Source of the DNA: Rhodobacteraceae bacterium HIMB11
GTDB taxonomy: Bacteria; Pseudomonadota; Alphaproteobacteria; Rhodobacterales; Rhodobacteraceae
DNA: 64,000 bases
NCBI GenBank assembly: GCA_000472185.1
Contig: AVDB01000004.1
Span: forward strand, 124,001 to 188,000
Reading direction: 5' to 3'
In this document: positions 44,845 through 54,805 of the stretch, one piece after another
Layout: every line of letters begins with the position of its first letter
Numbering within the stretch: position 1 is the first letter of the stretch
Translations under genes and position numbers: made by a program
The notes under the pieces: model-generated
What the model was told of the DNA's origin: nothing
The model's input: only the letters and a program-made list of their open reading frames with translations
Database searches by the model: none

Positions 44845-45260
44845 GTTTTGGCTTTCTTATTCAATGGAACGCCATAAAGTTCCATACGATGCCCTTTCAG
44901 GGTATAGCCCAATTTCTGCGCAATCTTTTCCTGCAGCGCTTCAATCTCTTCATCCATGAATTCGATCACTTCGCCCGTGCTAAGATCAATCAAATGGTCA
45001 TGATGGTCGCGATCCGCGTCTTCGTAACGGGCGCGTCCATCACCGAATTCATGTTTATCCAAAATGCCCGCTTCTTCGAACAATTTCACAGTGCGATAAA
45101 CGGTTGCGATTGAAATTGAACTGTCTTCACGCGACACGCGCGTATAAAGCTCTTCTACATCGGGGTGATCATCGGCCTGTTCCAATACGGATGCAATAAC
45201 GCGGCGCTGATTGGTCATTCGCACCCCGTGTTCCTCGCATCGTGTCAAAATCGTTCCCAT
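44841..45260 (-). CDS. fur: Fur-family metal regulator (Fur/Mur type)
   Basis: 139 residues. A winged helix with TNQRRVIASVLEQ and SISIATVYRTVKLFEEAGIL is followed by the metal site DRDHHDHLIDLSTGEVIEF. In E. coli Fur this last stretch includes a CxxC that binds structural zinc; here it reads DLSTG, so the zinc site is missing. That loss is known for alphaproteobacterial Mur (manganese-sensing) proteins, which fits this lineage. It is translationally coupled to a DMT transporter. Confidence 0.92.
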   Translation of the reverse strand: MGTILTRCEEHGVRMTNQRRVIASVLEQADDHPDVEELYTRVSREDSSISIATVYRTVKLFEEAGILDKHEFGDGRARYEDADRDHHDHLIDLSTGEVIEFMDEEIEALQEKIAQKLGYTLKGHRMELYGVPLNKKAKT

Positions 45261-45308
45261 GATTTGGATATCTCTTATCTCATCCCTGCCGTCAATCGCA
45301 TTTCAGAC

Positions 45309-46556
45309 TTACAACAGATCAGGTTCGCGTCCCATACATTTCGCCAGTGGCGCGATTGTTAACCCCTGAACGATGATCGAGAATATGACAACAACATACG
45401 TCGCAGCCAAGATCATGGGTTTCCATTCGCTATCAGGAAGGGACAGCGCAAGTGCGACGGAAATCCCGCCCTTGAGCCCGCCCCAAGTCATAATTGGGAC
45501 AATGCCATTTGAAAATTCTTGGCGCCGTTGCAGCAGCAAAACAGGAATAAAAACGGCCGCAAAACGGGCCAGAAGCGCCAATCCAATTGAAAGGACCCCT
45601 GTGATCAAAACGTCGAAATCAAAGGTGACGGCGAACACCTCAAACCCGATCATCAGGAACAATACTGCGTTCAGGATTTCGTCAATCAGTTTCCAAAACG
45701 CATCCACATAGTCCCGTGTTTCCGCACTCATCCCATGTTTTACACCGATATCACCGATTAACAGTCCGGCACACACCGCCATGATCGGGGCCGACACATG
45801 CAACCACACAGACAATTGGTATCCCCCAAACGCCAGTGCCAAGGTCAACAGCACCTCAAGCGGATAATCATCAATTTGGCGCATGACGCGAAATACCAAC
45901 CATCCCAAAAATAGGCCAATCACGGCACCGCCAACGGCCTCTTGCACAAATAGGATCGCCGCATCACTGATCCCGCTGCCATGCCCATGATCCGATGGAA
46001 AGGCCAATCCGACCAAAACCAAAAACACAACATAGCCAACACCATCGTTAAACAGGCTTTCGCCAGCGATTTTGGTTTCAAGCGATTTTTTCAGATTGGC
46101 GGCCCGTAACACGCCCAACACCGCAACAGGATCTGTTGGCGAGATGAGAGAGCCAAAGACCAGTGCAACCAAAAGCGGCAGGCCAAACATCAAATGTGCG
46201 CCAATGCCAAAAACAAGTGTAGAAAGCGCAACGCCCAATGTCGCCATCAGTAAAATGAGCGACCATTGTTTTTGCAGATCCGAAAGTTTCACATGCAGCG
46301 CACCTGCAAAGAGCAAGAGGCCCAGCATACCCTCTAGCAGCGCTTGGGAAAAATCGACCCCTGTAACGGTTTTGCGCACCGTGTCCTCGATTCCCATGTC
46401 GGGAAGAGCTGCATCGATCACAAGGATCCCAAGCGAGGCTAGTAGCGAAACCACTAAAATACCAATTGCGCTGGGCAATTTGAAAAACAGGTAATTAATC
46501 GCCCCAAATGCCGCGGCGAGGACGATTAAAATCGACGTAATCTGCAAAAAATCCAT
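45309..46556 (-). CDS. CPA1-type cation:proton antiporter
   Basis: 415 residues with about 12 membrane helices. FGSLISPTDPVAVLGVLR and SLFNDGVGYVVFLV hold the acidic residues used for ion exchange in the NhaP-type Na+/H+ antiporters. No cytoplasmic regulatory domain is present. It would export sodium or potassium in exchange for protons, useful in seawater. Its start lies 100 bases from a divergent DMT transporter, with an inverted repeat between them. Confidence 0.92.
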   Translation of the reverse strand: MDFLQITSILIVLAAAFGAINYLFFKLPSAIGILVVSLLASLGILVIDAALPDMGIEDTVRKTVTGVDFSQALLEGMLGLLLFAGALHVKLSDLQKQWSLILLMATLGVALSTLVFGIGAHLMFGLPLLVALVFGSLISPTDPVAVLGVLRAANLKKSLETKIAGESLFNDGVGYVVFLVLVGLAFPSDHGHGSGISDAAILFVQEAVGGAVIGLFLGWLVFRVMRQIDDYPLEVLLTLALAFGGYQLSVWLHVSAPIMAVCAGLLIGDIGVKHGMSAETRDYVDAFWKLIDEILNAVLFLMIGFEVFAVTFDFDVLITGVLSIGLALLARFAAVFIPVLLLQRRQEFSNGIVPIMTWGGLKGGISVALALSLPDSEWKPMILAATYVVVIFSIIVQGLTIAPLAKCMGREPDLL

Positions 46557-46565
46557 GTGACACCT

Positions 46566-46595
46566 CCATTACCCGTATCGGCTAACATGTAATGG
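46566..46595. promoter_or_regulatory. Spaced inverted repeat upstream of the antiporter
   Basis: CCATTAC and GTAATGG are perfect 7-base arms separated by 16 bases, starting 10 bases before the antiporter ATG and 62 bases from the divergent transporter start. It could be an operator or a hairpin in the 5' leader. No known consensus fits. Confidence 0.35.
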
Positions 46596-46656
46596 CTTGC
46601 GAAAAAAGCGTGAAAAGCCTCTTGACCCTCGGTGTGTCTTGGCGTCCTGTCGGCGC

Positions 46657-47541
46657 ATGAAACAACAACAGACTATGGATATCACAGGCGCTGCCTTATT
46701 GATCGGTTTTGCCGTTGTGCTGGCCTTTAACCAAGTTGTGATCAAGGTGACCAACGATGCCTTTCAACCTGCGTTTCAGGCGGGATTGCGCTCGATTGGT
46801 GCAATTGTTTTGATTTGGGCATGGATGACGTGGAAAAGCCAATCCGTGCGCCTACCAAGGCGTTTGTGGCCCGTGGGGGCATGGGCGGGGTTTTTGTTTG
46901 CAGCTGAATTCATCTGTCTATTCACCGCGCTTGATTTAACCTCGGTCGCGCGGGTCAGTATTTTGTTTTATTCAATGCCTGTTTGGTTGGCCATTTTTGC
47001 GCATTTTCTGCTGCCCGGGGAACAATTGACACCCGCACGTGCGCTGGGCTTGGCCTTGGCCATGGCTGGGGTCACCTGGGCCGTGTTGGAACGTGATCCT
47101 GTCACTGGGGGCAGCCTATTGGGTGATGTCTTGGCCATTGTTGCGGCACTGTCATGGGCGGCGATTGCCCTTACGGTGCGATTATCACGCCTGCGCGAAG
47201 AAACGCCTGAAACCCAACTGTTTGTCCAACAATTGGTTGCGGCCCCAATATTGATCGGATTTGGATTATGGGTGGGTGATCCGATTACAGAACCAACAAC
47301 GCTGCATTGGGCAGGGGTGATGTACCAAACTGTGATCGTGGCATTCGCTGGATTTTTGTTGTGGTTTTATTTGGTGGCGAAATACTCCGCATCTGGTGTT
47401 GCCTCATTCAGCTTTCTGTCCCCCGTTTTTGCGGTGTTCATGGGCTGGGGGATTTTGGGCGAACGTATCGGCATGGGCACATGGGGTGCGTTGATCCTTG
47501 TCTCGCTTGGACTAATCCTGATCAATCGGAAACGCGCATGA
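46657..47541 (+). CDS. EamA/DMT family transporter
   Basis: 294 residues with ten predicted helices in two EamA repeats (TGAALLIGFAVVLAFNQVV at the N-terminus, VLAIVAALSWAAIALTVRL in the second half, GWGILGERIG near the end). The substrate is unknown. The ATG at 46657 is chosen over an upstream ATG that would add 20 polar residues; 46675 is also possible. Its stop overlaps the start of the histidine phosphatase gene as ATGA. Confidence 0.87.
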   Translation: MKQQQTMDITGAALLIGFAVVLAFNQVVIKVTNDAFQPAFQAGLRSIGAIVLIWAWMTWKSQSVRLPRRLWPVGAWAGFLFAAEFICLFTALDLTSVARVSILFYSMPVWLAIFAHFLLPGEQLTPARALGLALAMAGVTWAVLERDPVTGGSLLGDVLAIVAALSWAAIALTVRLSRLREETPETQLFVQQLVAAPILIGFGLWVGDPITEPTTLHWAGVMYQTVIVAFAGFLLWFYLVAKYSASGVASFSFLSPVFAVFMGWGILGERIGMGTWGALILVSLGLILINRKRA

Positions 47542-48128
47542 CCCGCTATCCTGATCTTTATGTCCTGCGTCATGGTGAGACAGAGTGGAACCGCGAAGGC
47601 ATATTTCAGGGTGTGCACGATTCACCGCTGACGGCCATGGGGCGTGAACAGGCGGCGCATCAGGGTAAAATTTTGGATCGTGCGATTGTAGATTGGTCCG
47701 CAGTCGATATCTATTCCAGTCCGCAAGGACGCGCCAAAACAACCGCCGAAATCGCATTGGCAGAGGTCAACCGAACCGCCGACCTGCATGCAGCGTTGCG
47801 AGAGGTCGATACAGGTGATTGGGCGGGGCTTCATATATCCGACATTATTGACGCCGATCCCAGAATGGCCAAACCCTATACGTTTGAGTGGCTTAGTGCC
47901 TATTTCTCATCCCCGAACGGGGAGGGGTACGAAGTGTTCGAAATGCGATTGCTGGAATTTTTAGACTCCTTGCGAAAGCCAACTGTCATCGTCACCCATG
48001 GGATGGTTGGATTTGTTTTGCGCGGATTATACCTTGGCCTGACGTTTGAACAAATGGCGGGGCAAGTCGGTGGACAAGGCGTTGTTTTTTATCTGTCTGA
48101 TGGTCATGAAACGGTGCTGAAGGATTAG
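47538..48128 (+). CDS. Histidine phosphatase family protein
   Basis: 196 residues of the phosphoglycerate-mutase-like superfamily. The catalytic motif LRHGETEWNREG is at residue 9, and VIVTHGMVGFVLRG supplies the second histidine. It may be a phosphatase of small phosphorylated metabolites, as in the PhoE/CobC/GpmB group; the substrate is unknown. Coupled to the DMT transporter by ATGA. Its 3' end overlaps the convergent selO gene by four bases. Confidence 0.9.
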   Translation: MTRYPDLYVLRHGETEWNREGIFQGVHDSPLTAMGREQAAHQGKILDRAIVDWSAVDIYSSPQGRAKTTAEIALAEVNRTADLHAALREVDTGDWAGLHISDIIDADPRMAKPYTFEWLSAYFSSPNGEGYEVFEMRLLEFLDSLRKPTVIVTHGMVGFVLRGLYLGLTFEQMAGQVGGQGVVFYLSDGHETVLKD

Positions 48129-49525
48129 GTGCCACAAAAGGTTGCGTGCACCACCTCATGCGGTTTGGGTGGGGCCATGTAGTCAGCATGCATTTCAAAC
48201 GGTCGGGTCACCGCACCTAGCAAAGTGTGAAACGGGTCAAAATCCCCATTCACCGCAGCGGTGATCACAGCCTCAACCTGATGATTGCGCGTGATGACAG
48301 CCGGGTTTGATTGGCGCATCAGGACCTGATCACGACGTCCTTCGGTTTCTGCATGCCAGCGGGTTAACCACTGATTTAGATCACTATTGTCAGTTTCAGT
48401 GATGCTTTCATATTGCGATATAAGATCATGAAATAAAGTGGTAAAATCCATTTCATTATTTTGCGCAATATTTAGGAGATCACGTACCAATTGCGCATCT
48501 GTTTCGGTCGCTTCGTCAATCCCCAATTTCGCGGCAAAGACGTCTGCCCATTCTTTTTGGATCATCTGGGGCATGGCGTGAATGGCCTCGGTAAATACCT
48601 TAACCGCGTTCTCTTGATCAGGCATCAACGGCACCAATGAGGTTGCCAGCTGCGCCATATTCCACACGATGATGTCAGGCTGATTGGCATAGGCATAACG
48701 CGCATGTTGATCGATTGAGGAAAAGACGCACATCGGGTGATAGGCATCCATAAAGGCGCAAGGCCCATAATCAATTGTTTCGCCCGAAATGGAACAATTG
48801 TCTGTATTCATCACCCCATGAATAAACCCAACCCCCATCCATTTCGCGATCAACCGCGCCTGTGCCGCTATCACGCAGTTCAGGAAATCCAGTGGCGTTT
48901 CCGCATCGGGATAATGGCGATTACGGGCATAGGTGAACAGCGTTTTTAACCCCTCAATATCCCGTCTATGGGCAAAGTATTGAAACGTCCCAACGCGCAG
49001 GTGACTGCGCGCGACGCGGGTCAGGACGGCACCCGGCAGGATGGTTTCGCGATAAACGGGATCACCACTGCTGACTGCGGCTAGGGCGCGGGTGGTTGGA
49101 ATGCCCATGGCGTGCATCGCCTCGGACACCAGATATTCGCGCAGCACTGGACCCAACCACGCGCGTCCATCCCCACGGCGGGAAAAGGGCGTGCGCCCTG
49201 ATCCCTTTAGCTGAATATCCCGACGTATGCCTGACTGATCAATCACCTCGCCCAGCAATAGGGCGCGACCATCCCCCAGTTGGGGATTGAAATACCCGAA
49301 TTGATGCCCCGAATAGGCCTGCGCCAGCGGCGCCGATCCGTTTGCAGTCTGATTGCCAGAAAAGACTCCTGCAATTTCGGCATCATCCTGTGCCACAATG
49401 CCAAGTTCACGGGCCAGATCGCTGTTCCATGCGATTAGGGCAGGCTTGCTTACGGGGTCTGCCGCCTGCATATGATGAAAATGCGTGGGTAAATTTGCAT
49501 AGGTGTTGTCGAATGGGATTTGCAT
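48125..49525 (-). CDS. selO: Protein adenylyltransferase SelO (YdiU)
   Basis: A 466-residue pseudokinase-fold enzyme that transfers AMP from ATP to Ser, Thr or Tyr of proteins, linked to redox homeostasis. The hallmarks are IQLKGSGRTPFSRRGDGRAWLG, REYLVSEAMHAMGIPTTRAL and HGVMNTDNCSISGETIDYGP with the catalytic DN residues. Eukaryotic members have a C-terminal selenocysteine, absent here as in most bacteria (it ends ATFCGT). It is a single gene facing the histidine phosphatase. Confidence 0.94.
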   Translation of the reverse strand: MQIPFDNTYANLPTHFHHMQAADPVSKPALIAWNSDLARELGIVAQDDAEIAGVFSGNQTANGSAPLAQAYSGHQFGYFNPQLGDGRALLLGEVIDQSGIRRDIQLKGSGRTPFSRRGDGRAWLGPVLREYLVSEAMHAMGIPTTRALAAVSSGDPVYRETILPGAVLTRVARSHLRVGTFQYFAHRRDIEGLKTLFTYARNRHYPDAETPLDFLNCVIAAQARLIAKWMGVGFIHGVMNTDNCSISGETIDYGPCAFMDAYHPMCVFSSIDQHARYAYANQPDIIVWNMAQLATSLVPLMPDQENAVKVFTEAIHAMPQMIQKEWADVFAAKLGIDEATETDAQLVRDLLNIAQNNEMDFTTLFHDLISQYESITETDNSDLNQWLTRWHAETEGRRDQVLMRQSNPAVITRNHQVEAVITAAVNGDFDPFHTLLGAVTRPFEMHADYMAPPKPHEVVHATFCGT

Positions 49526-49624
49526 GTGTGCCTACCTAAAATGTCAGGGACATATATGCATAATTTCGCGCGTTTCCAAACCCAAGTCACGATATTGCTG
49601 TTGCGTCACTGTACGCCAACTGGG

Positions 49625-50566
49625 TTATAGTCGCCCCAAACGCTCAGTCAGTAGGTCAAAAAATCCATCGGCATCCAAGTCACCGATAAACATTGCATTG
49701 GGTTCGCGATCTGACACGCGCCACCAATCCGCAACGGTCATGCCCAAGGTTAGGTCCGATTTTGTTTCAACCTCGACATTCACATAGCGGCCAGTGAATA
49801 GTTTTGGATTGATCAAATAGGCGATCACCGTTGGATCATGCAGCGGTGCGCCGTCTGATCCATATTTTTCGCGATCAAAGCGTTCAAAGAAATCCGTCAT
49901 TTCCGCTACGGCGACCCCAACAGGGGTGCCAAGCGCGCGAAAACGATCATTGCGCTCTTTGGATACCAATGCCTTATGCGTCACATCCAGCGGCATCATG
50001 GTGATATTTGCGCCTGATTTCAGTACGATTTCCGCGGCTTCTGGATCGACATAAATGTTGAATTCGGCGGTTGGGGTTATATTGCCCACCTCAAAATAGG
50101 CGCCGCCCATCAAAACGACCTCTTTTACGCGTTCGATTATATCAGGGGCCTGATTAAAGGCGGCGGCGATATTTGTCAGGGGTCCCAACGGGCAGAGTGT
50201 GACGGTTCCCGCGGGTTCTGTGCGCAGGGTTTCAATGATGAAATCAACGGCGTGCTGTTCCCGTAGCGGCATTTCAGGATCGGGCAATGTGGGGCCATCC
50301 AACCCCGTTTTCCCATGCACATGTTCTGCGGTAACCAGTGTCCGTTCCAGCGGTCGTTTGGCGCCTGCAAACACGGGCACATCGGTTTTTTGCGCCAACT
50401 CGCAAATGATGCGGGCATTTTTTTGTGTTAAATCCAATGGGACATTTCCCGCAACGGCGGTGATGCCCAGAACATGCACCTCCTCTGGGCTGGCCAGTGC
50501 AAGCAGGATTGCAACGGCATCGTCCTGACCAGGATCTGTATCAATGATTATGTTACGCGGCGCCAT
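49625..50566 (-). CDS. Nucleoside hydrolase
   Basis: 313 residues, inosine-uridine preferring hydrolase family. The calcium site IIDTDPGQDDAVAI is at the N-terminus and GGAYFEVGNITPTAEFNIYVDPEAA and HDPTVIAYL complete the active-site set. It splits nucleosides into base and ribose for salvage. It stands alone between selO and mazG, reading leftward; the base preference is unknown. Confidence 0.93.
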   Translation of the reverse strand: MAPRNIIIDTDPGQDDAVAILLALASPEEVHVLGITAVAGNVPLDLTQKNARIICELAQKTDVPVFAGAKRPLERTLVTAEHVHGKTGLDGPTLPDPEMPLREQHAVDFIIETLRTEPAGTVTLCPLGPLTNIAAAFNQAPDIIERVKEVVLMGGAYFEVGNITPTAEFNIYVDPEAAEIVLKSGANITMMPLDVTHKALVSKERNDRFRALGTPVGVAVAEMTDFFERFDREKYGSDGAPLHDPTVIAYLINPKLFTGRYVNVEVETKSDLTLGMTVADWWRVSDREPNAMFIGDLDADGFFDLLTERLGRL

Positions 50567-50642
50567 GTAATTCCCTTAGGTTATCCAACTCTGTGATCGC
50601 AGGTTAAGCAGATGGGTGCAAGGTGCATCCATAGTGTTGACA

Positions 50643-51467
50643 TTATGCCTTGGATTTTTCCTGCGCTTTCGCGGCATTCCAAAGGGCGTCCATTTCATCA
50701 AGGTCTGACTGTTCGGGCGATTTTCCGTGCTTTTTCAGCTCGGCTTCGATGAAACGGAACCGTCGTGTGAATTTGCTATTTGCGTGCCGTAAGGCCTCTT
50801 CTGGGTCGGTATTCAGATGGCGGCCCAGATTTGCGATCACGAACAACAGATCACCGTATTCCTCCGCCAGATGGTCGGGATCACCTTCCCCTTGCGCTTC
50901 GCTTAGTTCTCGCGCCTCTTCAACAATTTTGTCGACCACCATCGAAACGTCGGGCCAGTCAAAGCCGACACGTGCGGCGCGTTTTTGCAACTTAACCGCC
51001 CGCATCAGGGCCGGTAGGCCAAGGGCGACATCATCCAATACACCACCACGTTTTTTGGCGGCGCGTTCGGCGGCTTTGATTTTTTCCCAATCTTGGGTTT
51101 GTTGATCGGCGGATTTATCGCGGCTTTCGTCGCCAAAAACATGTGGGTGTCGCGCAACCATTTTGTCACTGATATCGTTTGCGACATCGTCAAAATCAAA
51201 TAGGCCTGCTTCCGCGGCCATTTGCGTGTGATAGACCGACTGCAATAGCAAATCCCCCAACTCTCCACGAAGTTCGGACCAATTTTGACGTTCGATTGCG
51301 TCTGCGACCTCATAGGCCTCTTCGATTGTGTAGGGTGCGATCGTTTCAAAGGTTTGTTCAATGTCCCAAGGGCATCCTGCATGTGGATCGCGCAGCGCAC
51401 GCATAATTTCGATGAGGCGGGGCATTCCCCCTTTGGGGTTTTTGATCAAATCCTCATCATAGGCCAT
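50643..51467 (-). CDS. mazG: Nucleoside triphosphate pyrophosphohydrolase
   Basis: 274 residues with two tandem MazG domains. The first (about 5-120) has CPWDIEQTFETIAPYTIEEAYEV and ELGDLLLQSVYH with the ExxE...ExxD metal residues; the second (about 150-250) has DKIVEEARELSEA and EYGDLLFVIANLGRH. It clears non-standard or signalling nucleotides. The ATG at 51467 has AGGAAAGG just upstream, and is preferred to the one five codons earlier. It is divergent from the M20 amidohydrolase gene, with 61 bases between. Confidence 0.94.
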   Translation of the reverse strand: MAYDEDLIKNPKGGMPRLIEIMRALRDPHAGCPWDIEQTFETIAPYTIEEAYEVADAIERQNWSELRGELGDLLLQSVYHTQMAAEAGLFDFDDVANDISDKMVARHPHVFGDESRDKSADQQTQDWEKIKAAERAAKKRGGVLDDVALGLPALMRAVKLQKRAARVGFDWPDVSMVVDKIVEEARELSEAQGEGDPDHLAEEYGDLLFVIANLGRHLNTDPEEALRHANSKFTRRFRFIEAELKKHGKSPEQSDLDEMDALWNAAKAQEKSKA

Positions 51468-51528
51468 TGCCTTTCCTCTCAAACTTGGGTCAGATGCGTG
51501 GATACAGATTTATCAGGGTATAGAAACG

Positions 51529-52692
51529 ATGCCAATCATCAATCGGATTGCAGAATATCAAACGGACATGACCGGCTGGCGCCGTTATTTTCATGAAAAC
51601 CCCGAGTTGGGTTTGGAATGTCATGAAACTGCGGCCTTCGTGGTCGAGCGTCTGAAGGAATTCGGCGTTGATGAAATCCATACAGGAATTGCCACATCAG
51701 GTGTCGTTGCCATTATCAATGGCCAAGGTGCGGGGCCAACCATTGGCCTGCGTGCGGACATGGATGCACTACCCATGAGTGAGGAAACCGGCGCAGAATG
51801 GGCGTCAAAACGGGACGGTTTGATGCATGCCTGTGGTCATGATGGGCACACGACCATGTTATTGGGCGCTGCAAAATACATGTGTGAAACGCGGCGGTTT
51901 GCAGGGCGCATTGCGCTGATTTTTCAACCTGCCGAGGAAAATGATGGCGGTGGACGCATCATGGTGGAAGAGGGCATGATGGAGCGCTTTGACATCAAAG
52001 AGGTCTATGGCATTCACAATGTGCCCAATCATCCGATGGGGCATTTTTTTACGACGCCTGGTCCCCTGATGGCGGGGGCGGATACGTTTCATATCAATAT
52101 CACGGGGCGCGGGGGACATGGCGCCTATCCCCATGAAACACGTGATCCAGTGATGGCGGCGGTTCAAATTGCCCAAGCCTTTCAAACGATTGTGACACGC
52201 AATTTGCATCCGATCGATAAGCTGGTGATTTCTGTGACCCAAATTCACACAGGAACCATCGATAATGTGATCCCAGAGACGGCCTATATGAACGGAACGG
52301 TGCGTCATTTTAATCCCGACGTGCAAGCCATGGTAAAACAGCGCATGGGCGAAATATGCGCAGGCCTTTCCGCGGCCATGGGTGTTGAGGTGGATTTCGA
52401 ATACCGCGAAGGGTATCCACCCACGATCAATCATGTCGATCAGGCCACATTTGCCACAGATGTTGCGCGTGACGTTGCGGGAGATGCCGCCGTTGACGGG
52501 AACACAGGCATGGAAATGGGGGCCGAAGATTTCAGTTACATGTTAGAAAGCCGCCCAGGCGCCTATTTATTCATGGGAATTGGCGATGCAGCGGGACTGC
52601 ATAACACGCATTATGATTTCAATGACGAAGCCTTGCCGCATGGGGCGTCGTTTTTTGCGCGCCTTGCAGAACGTGCATTGCCTTTGGGATGA
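51529..52692 (+). CDS. M20 family amidohydrolase (hippurate/N-acyl amino acid hydrolase-like)
   Basis: 387 residues, zinc/manganese-dependent. WRRYFHENPELGLECHETAAF opens it, HACGHDGHTTMLLGAAK holds metal-binding residues, and GAEDFSYMLESRPGAYLFMG is the C-terminal metal region. The family removes acyl groups from N-acyl amino acids or amides; the exact substrate is not readable. The agmatinase gene follows 52 bases later, so the pair may serve degradation of nitrogen compounds. Confidence 0.9.
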   Translation: MPIINRIAEYQTDMTGWRRYFHENPELGLECHETAAFVVERLKEFGVDEIHTGIATSGVVAIINGQGAGPTIGLRADMDALPMSEETGAEWASKRDGLMHACGHDGHTTMLLGAAKYMCETRRFAGRIALIFQPAEENDGGGRIMVEEGMMERFDIKEVYGIHNVPNHPMGHFFTTPGPLMAGADTFHINITGRGGHGAYPHETRDPVMAAVQIAQAFQTIVTRNLHPIDKLVISVTQIHTGTIDNVIPETAYMNGTVRHFNPDVQAMVKQRMGEICAGLSAAMGVEVDFEYREGYPPTINHVDQATFATDVARDVAGDAAVDGNTGMEMGAEDFSYMLESRPGAYLFMGIGDAAGLHNTHYDFNDEALPHGASFFARLAERALPLG

Positions 52693-52744
52693 TGCCCTTT
52701 CCGCGTCAGCCCACCCACCCCTGCCACGAAAAAGGGCATTTGAT

Positions 52745-53719
52745 ATGGCATTAGAAGATGCAAAAACACAAATTGATCACGCCTTCATGCGCGAAGACGC
52801 GCGCGGTCTGAGTTATGAAAACGCTTTTGCAGGCGCGGTTTCATTCCTGCGTCGTAAATACACCAAGGACCTAAGCGGTGTTGATTTAGCGATCACAGGC
52901 GTGCCCTTTGATCAGGCGGTGACCAATCGCACGGGTACGCGTTTGGGGCCGCGTGCGCTGCGCGAGGCAAGCACATTGCAACCCTATGACCCGCCCTATG
53001 GTTGGGGATTTGATCCACTGGGTGAATTTGCCATCGTGGATTATGGGGATCTGGCCTTTGATTATGCCAAGGTGTCCGAATTTCCTGCAACACTAACCGC
53101 GCATATCAAACAGATCCTGTCCCAAGATGTATCAACCATCACCTTAGGTGGTGATCATTACATCACGCTTCCCATTCTTGAGGCCTATGCCGAAAAATTT
53201 GGCGCACCGTTATCTGTGCTGCAATTCGATGCCCATTCCGACACGTGGCCTGATGATGATTACGACCGCATCGACCACGGGACCATGCTGTATAAGGCCG
53301 TGAAAAAAGGATTGGTTGATTCTTCACGATCCGTTCAAGTGGGCATTCGTACGCATAATGATTTGGACATGGGGTTTCATGTGATTGACGCCCGCGAGGT
53401 GCATGAAAACAAACCAAGCGATATCGCACAAAAGATTAAGAACATCCTTGGGGATCACCCCACATATCTGACATTTGACATTGATTGTTTGGACCCCGCC
53501 TTTGCCCCCGGTACGGGGACGCCCGTTTGGGGTGGGCTAAGTTCGGGGCAGGCGGCCATCATTTTGCGTGATATTGCGGGTATAAACCTGATCGGCGGGG
53601 ATATAGTTGAGGTATCGCCCCCCTTTGACCCAACTGGGGCCACCGCTGTCGCAGGGGCACATGTTGCAATGGAATTAATCGCGCTGTGGTGTTGGAATAA
53701 ACGCGCGAATGCCACTTGA
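52745..53719 (+). CDS. speB: Agmatinase (ureohydrolase)
   Basis: 324 residues of the arginase/agmatinase family. The manganese ligands are in GGDHYITLP, QFDAHSDTW and FDIDCLDPAFAPGTGTP; EVSPPFDPTGATAVAGAHV is the C-terminal signature. It probably converts agmatine to putrescine and urea, though related guanidino substrates are possible. Start at ATG 52745 (MALEDAKTQ). It sits between the M20 amidohydrolase and prfA. Confidence 0.9.
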   Translation: MALEDAKTQIDHAFMREDARGLSYENAFAGAVSFLRRKYTKDLSGVDLAITGVPFDQAVTNRTGTRLGPRALREASTLQPYDPPYGWGFDPLGEFAIVDYGDLAFDYAKVSEFPATLTAHIKQILSQDVSTITLGGDHYITLPILEAYAEKFGAPLSVLQFDAHSDTWPDDDYDRIDHGTMLYKAVKKGLVDSSRSVQVGIRTHNDLDMGFHVIDAREVHENKPSDIAQKIKNILGDHPTYLTFDIDCLDPAFAPGTGTPVWGGLSSGQAAIILRDIAGINLIGGDIVEVSPPFDPTGATAVAGAHVAMELIALWCWNKRANAT

Positions 53720-53749
53720 CCTTCGCGCGCCAATCGCGACATTAGCGCC

Positions 53750-54805
53750 ATGGTACCGATAGATAAATTAGAACAAATCAAACAACGCTTTGAGTTTCTT
53801 GAAGCGAAAATGAACGATGGTGCGGCGGGCGAAGATATTGCCAAGCTGGCAAAAGAATATTCAGAGCTGCGCCCAGTCGTGGAACAAATCGGTGAATATC
53901 AAACCCTCCTTTACGATCTGGAAGAGGCGCAATTGATGCTGGATGATCCTGATATGAAGGATCTGGCCGCAGAAGAATTGCCAACGATCAAGGCGCGTAT
54001 CCCAGAAGTGGAACATGCACTGCAATTGGCGCTGCTGCCCAAGGACGCTGCCGATGCGCGTCCTGCAATGTTGGAAATTCGCCCTGGAACAGGTGGGGAA
54101 GAGGCCGCATTGTTCGCAGGTGATCTGCTGCGCATGTATCAACGTTATTGCGAAACCCGCGGTTGGACGTTCGATGTGATCGAAGAACAACAAAGCGAAA
54201 TCGGGGGTATCAAAGAAGTTGTTGTGCATATCAAGGGCGAAGGCGTCTTTGCCCGCATGAAATATGAAAGTGGTGTGCATCGCGTGCAACGTGTTCCCGA
54301 AACCGAAAGTGGGGGGCGCGTGCATACCTCTGCTGCGACGGTTGCGGTATTACCAGAGGCAGAGGATGTGGACATTCACATTGATGCCAACGATTTGCGG
54401 ATTGATACCATGCGATCCTCGGGTGCGGGGGGGCAGCACGTGAACACCACGGATTCGGCGGTGCGGATCACGCACCTGCCGACAGGGTTAGTTGTGACCA
54501 GTTCGGAAAAATCGCAACACCGAAATCGTGAGATTGCGATGCAGGTTTTGAAAACGCGCCTTTATGATATGGAACGTCAACGTGTGCATGATGAACGTTC
54601 GGCGGATCGCAAGTCGCAGGTTGGCTCAGGGGATCGCTCTGAACGCATTCGCACCTATAATTTCCCCCAAGGCCGCATGACGGATCACCGTATTAACCTA
54701 ACGCTCTATCGCTTGGATCAGATCCTGGCAGGTGATTTGGATGAAATCGTGGATGCTCTGACGGCGGATGCGCAGGCGGCGATGTTGGCCGAATTAAACG
54801 GATGA
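53750..54805 (+). CDS. prfA: Peptide chain release factor 1
   Basis: A 351-residue factor that ends translation at UAA and UAG. GSGGQ-like [16 protein letters not shown] carries the GGQ motif that triggers hydrolysis, and the codon-recognition loop lies in the region around residues 185-195 (PETESGG). Length is a little below the E. coli protein (360). It overlaps prmC by four bases (ATGA), so factor and its modifying enzyme are co-expressed. Confidence 0.97.
   Translation: MVPIDKLEQIKQRFEFLEAKMNDGAAGEDIAKLAKEYSELRPVVEQIGEYQTLLYDLEEAQLMLDDPDMKDLAAEELPTIKARIPEVEHALQLALLPKDAADARPAMLEIRPGTGGEEAALFAGDLLRMYQRYCETRGWTFDVIEEQQSEIGGIKEVVVHIKGEGVFARMKYESGVHRVQRVPETESGGRVHTSAATVAVLPEAEDVDIHIDANDLRIDTMRSSGAGGQHVNTTDSAVRITHLPTGLVVTSSEKSQHRNREIAMQVLKTRLYDMERQRVHDERSADRKSQVGSGDRSERIRTYNFPQGRMTDHRINLTLYRLDQILAGDLDEIVDALTADAQAAMLAELNG

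Noticed and set aside
48125-49525. Selenocysteine in SelO
   Set aside because: The C-terminus ends in ATFCGT with a normal cysteine codon and no in-frame TGA before the stop.
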